NCBI GenBank assembly: GCA_902520575.1
Contig: CABYOG010000051.1
Coordinates: 1 to 6,691 of the forward strand
Length of the DNA stretch: 6,691 bases
DNA from: an uncultured SAR116 cluster alpha proteobacterium
GTDB lineage: Bacteria > Pseudomonadota > Alphaproteobacteria > Puniceispirillales > Puniceispirillaceae
Direction of reading: 5' to 3'
The stretch's first letter is position 1, and the number at the start of each line of letters is the position of its first letter. The notes beneath the pieces are model-generated. The model did not search any database, was not told the origin of the DNA, and worked only from the letters and a program-made list of their open reading frames with translations. This document shows positions 4,431 to 6,691 of this stretch, piece after piece. Both the position numbers and the translations under genes were made by a program.

Positions 4431-6691
4431 ATGTCATTTTATACCGCGCTTACCGGATTGAATGGTTCATCAGCCGATATCTCTGCAACTTCAAATAATA
4501 TCGCCAACGTGGGAACCACAGGCTTTAAGCGAAGTGTGGCTGAATTTGGCGACATTTTTGCAACATCACCCTTGCAGAACTCATCATCCTCAATCGGTTC
4601 AGGTACAATTCTGAAAGGTATCAAGCAGCAGTTTACACAGGGTAATATCTCCTCATCACTAAATGCGCTCGATCTGGCAATTTCTGGTCAGGGCTTTTTC
4701 GCACTTAAACCCTCGCTGACATCTGCACAAACTGTTTATACGCGGAACGGTTCATTGAATGTGGATAACGACAGATATGTGGTTGATTCAGCAGGTCAGT
4801 TTCTGCTCACATATCCCGTGAACGATGATGGTTCTGTAACCGCGAAAGACTTGCAGAGTGCGCTTCCACTTCAGCTTCCTGTAACGTCAGGTGACCCTCG
4901 TGCCACTAGCAACATTTCACTCGGGGTGAACGTGCCTGCTGGCGCGGATGTGGTGACAGAGCGTTCAGAATTTTCCAACGGATATACATTTAATCCCTCC
5001 GACCCAAATACATTTACCAATTCAACATCCATTACCATCTTTGATGATTTGGGAAATCCGACAATCGCTACGATGTTTTTTATTAAGACACAAGCAGCAT
5101 CTGCTACTGACGCTACGAACAAATATGATACACGCCTTGTAATTAATGACACGGTGATTGAACCTGACTTGGTCTCTGCTGTTGACGATAATGGCAGTCA
5201 AATTTTTATTGATCGTTTTGGCGCTGAAACGACAGACGTTCCTGATGACAACTACTTCCTTGAAGGTAAAGGCTCGCCTCTGTACAAACTAGATGACCAG
5301 CAACAGCTTATTCCTTCACAGCCCGCCAAGTTGCGTGGTGAACAGGCTGAATTTGATTTTGGTGAGGAGGGTGACCGACTTGTTGAGATTGTAACTGACC
5401 CCATGCAGTTTAAAGCGACACGCGAGAGTGGCGATGGAGACAGCCGCGTCTATTGGGGCACAAACTTTCTCACTGTAAATGTTGATAATGGCGACCAACC
5501 TGTAAATATTGACATTCGCCCAGGCAAGTATAATGCAACGCAACTAGCTGCAGAAGTAGAGCGCGCAATTAATGAAGCTTATGGCGATGACAGTAAAATT
5601 CAGATTGTTCAGAATGTAGACGACACGCTCAATATTAACCTATTCAAATTGAATCAGGACGGGTCTTCGACAGGCCTTACAACACCTATTGAGGTTGACT
5701 TGCTATCAAGTAGTTTTGTTTCAGAAGTTGATAATATCACTTTATCTGGAGCCTCTCCTGATTTTACTCGTGAACAGTTTTTGGCGCATACTCAAGCGCG
5801 AATAAATGAATCTCTCAATCGTTATGCGGTTGATATTAATGATTCCCTTGCTAATGCAAGTGCGCTAGGCGTTTCGACTGATTTGTTCGCGCGCTCAAGT
5901 GGTATAACCATGCCTGCTATTTTTGAACAAACCCAGGTTGTAAGCTTTGACCATACAACCTCGAATGCAACAACATCCGCTGGCGTAAATAACGCTTCAC
6001 TCACATCGGACGAAAAATACCTTGTATATTCCATGTACGCTAATCGTCCTTCTCTGAGTGTTTACGATGACCGGCAGCAGGTTTCTACATCTGGTGCAGG
6101 CACAAAGTCAGTCATTTATGACTCAAATCAGAATACTTTGAGAGTTTATTTTGCGAATTCGTCGGCAATGGGCGGATTTACTTCAAATGAACGAGTCCGA
6201 CTTGGTGGGAATTTTACAACAGGCAATGAATTAACGGACTCGCAAATTATAAATGGACGTGAATTTACTATAAATAACGTAAATTCAGGTGCTTCTGCAG
6301 CTGATAATTACATTGAGATAAACACCACTGGTCTTGATTTTCCTGATGATGATTTTTCACTTGCTGAAACAAATCTGTTTGTGATGAGTGGGGAATCTGA
6401 AACAGTGGAGGCCTTCTTTGAAGGAGCAGAGAGCGTTTACGATGGGGCTACAGATAATTTCAATAGTAAAAAAGTAATTTTGCGTGAAAAGAGTGCCGCA
6501 GGAAAACATTTCTATACCAACAGTGAAATTATAGCAGCTTCTTCAAATTCTTCGGGGATTTTCTCCAATTTTCAGGATGAATTCAATCTTACCCAAACGG
6601 TGGCAGGTGCAACAATGGATTCATTGCAGGTTTTGGGCCTTGAAGATTCAAATGCGGCATCAACAGTTACAACCACAACTGACTGGGTGGA
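4431..6691 (+). CDS. flgE: FlgE, flagellar hook protein (3' end cut by window; unusually large)
   Basis: FlgE polymerises into the hook, the universal joint between rod and filament. The frame stays open from ATG 4431 to the window end (753 full codons plus two bases, no stop), so the C-terminus is missing. The N-terminal D0/D1 region is clear: SFYTALTGLNGSSADISATS then NNIANVGTTGFKRS (residues 2-35), and LDLAISGQGFFAL (80-92), the standard axial-protein motif. DDLGNPTIATMFF near 205-217 matches the FlgE domain with a conserved DxLG. Beyond about residue 225 lies a long Asp/Asn/Ser/Thr-rich, almost Cys-free insertion with beta-rich pieces, e.g. GKYNATQLAAEVERAINEAY near 364-383 and FEGAESVYDGATDNFNSKK near 663-681. 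This presumably forms extra outer domains. E. coli FlgE is about 400 residues. GGAG at 4418-4421 lies nine bases before the ATG. A sigma-54 promoter about 90 bases upstream likely drives it. Confidence 0.95.
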   Translation, partial: MSFYTALTGLNGSSADISATSNNIANVGTTGFKRSVAEFGDIFATSPLQNSSSSIGSGTILKGIKQQFTQGNISSSLNALDLAISGQGFFALKPSLTSAQTVYTRNGSLNVDNDRYVVDSAGQFLLTYPVNDDGSVTAKDLQSALPLQLPVTSGDPRATSNISLGVNVPAGADVVTERSEFSNGYTFNPSDPNTFTNSTSITIFDDLGNPTIATMFFIKTQAASATDATNKYDTRLVINDTVIEPDLVSAVDDNGSQIFIDRFGAETTDVPDDNYFLEGKGSPLYKLDDQQQLIPSQPAKLRGEQAEFDFGEEGDRLVEIVTDPMQFKATRESGDGDSRVYWGTNFLTVNVDNGDQPVNIDIRPGKYNATQLAAEVERAINEAYGDDSKIQIVQNVDDTLNINLFKLNQDGSSTGLTTPIEVDLLSSSFVSEVDNITLSGASPDFTREQFLAHTQARINESLNRYAVDINDSLANASALGVSTDLFARSSGITMPAIFEQTQVVSFDHTTSNATTSAGVNNASLTSDEKYLVYSMYANRPSLSVYDDRQQVSTSGAGTKSVIYDSNQNTLRVYFANSSAMGGFTSNERVRLGGNFTTGNELTDSQIINGREFTINNVNSGASAADNYIEINTTGLDFPDDDFSLAETNLFVMSGESETVEAFFEGAESVYDGATDNFNSKKVILREKSAAGKHFYTNSEIIAASSNSSGIFSNFQDEFNLTQTVAGATMDSLQVLGLEDSNAASTVTTTTDWV

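Overview
The window is a piece of a flagellar gene locus from a Gram-negative bacterium, most likely a polarly flagellated, probably aquatic gammaproteobacterium. This rests on a FlgM/FlgN pair next to a DUF2802-type membrane protein, a complete flgB-flgC-flgD run followed by flgE, sigma-54 type (-24/-12) promoters in front of flgB and flgE, a lipoprotein with a classical lipobox, and moderate GC. The taxonomic call is inference; no rRNA or other marker is present.

Layout: (1) Positions 31-695 hold flgM (anti-sigma-28) and a short flgN-like chaperone gene. (2) Positions 765-1184 hold a GTG-started gene for a single-pass membrane coiled-coil protein ending in a DUF2802-like helical module; a sigma-70-like promoter may precede it. 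(3) Positions 1210-2653, on the minus strand, hold two unrecognised overlapping genes. The first transcribed encodes an acidic cytoplasmic protein with near-perfect 34-residue tandem repeats; the second encodes a small lipoprotein. (4) Positions 2766-4312 hold flgB, flgC and flgD (proximal rod and hook cap). (5) flgE (hook) starts at 4431 and runs off the window end with at least 753 codons, nearly twice the length of enterobacterial FlgE.

How they work together: FlgB and FlgC build the proximal rod, FlgD caps the growing hook and FlgE is the hook subunit. FlgM holds sigma-28 inactive until the hook-basal body can export it, and FlgN chaperones hook-filament junction proteins. A near-consensus sigma-54 site at 2676-2691 fits flgBCD transcription, and a second at 4323-4338 can drive flgE separately.

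The most novel part is the minus-strand pair. It occupies the place where many gammaproteobacteria carry cheV-cheR between the flgM/flgN group and flgB. Its apparent promoter overlaps the flgB sigma-54 promoter back to back, sharing one central GC in the palindrome ATTTGCAAAT, so the unknown genes may be expressed in step with, or in competition with, the rod-hook operon. Neither product could be assigned to a known function.
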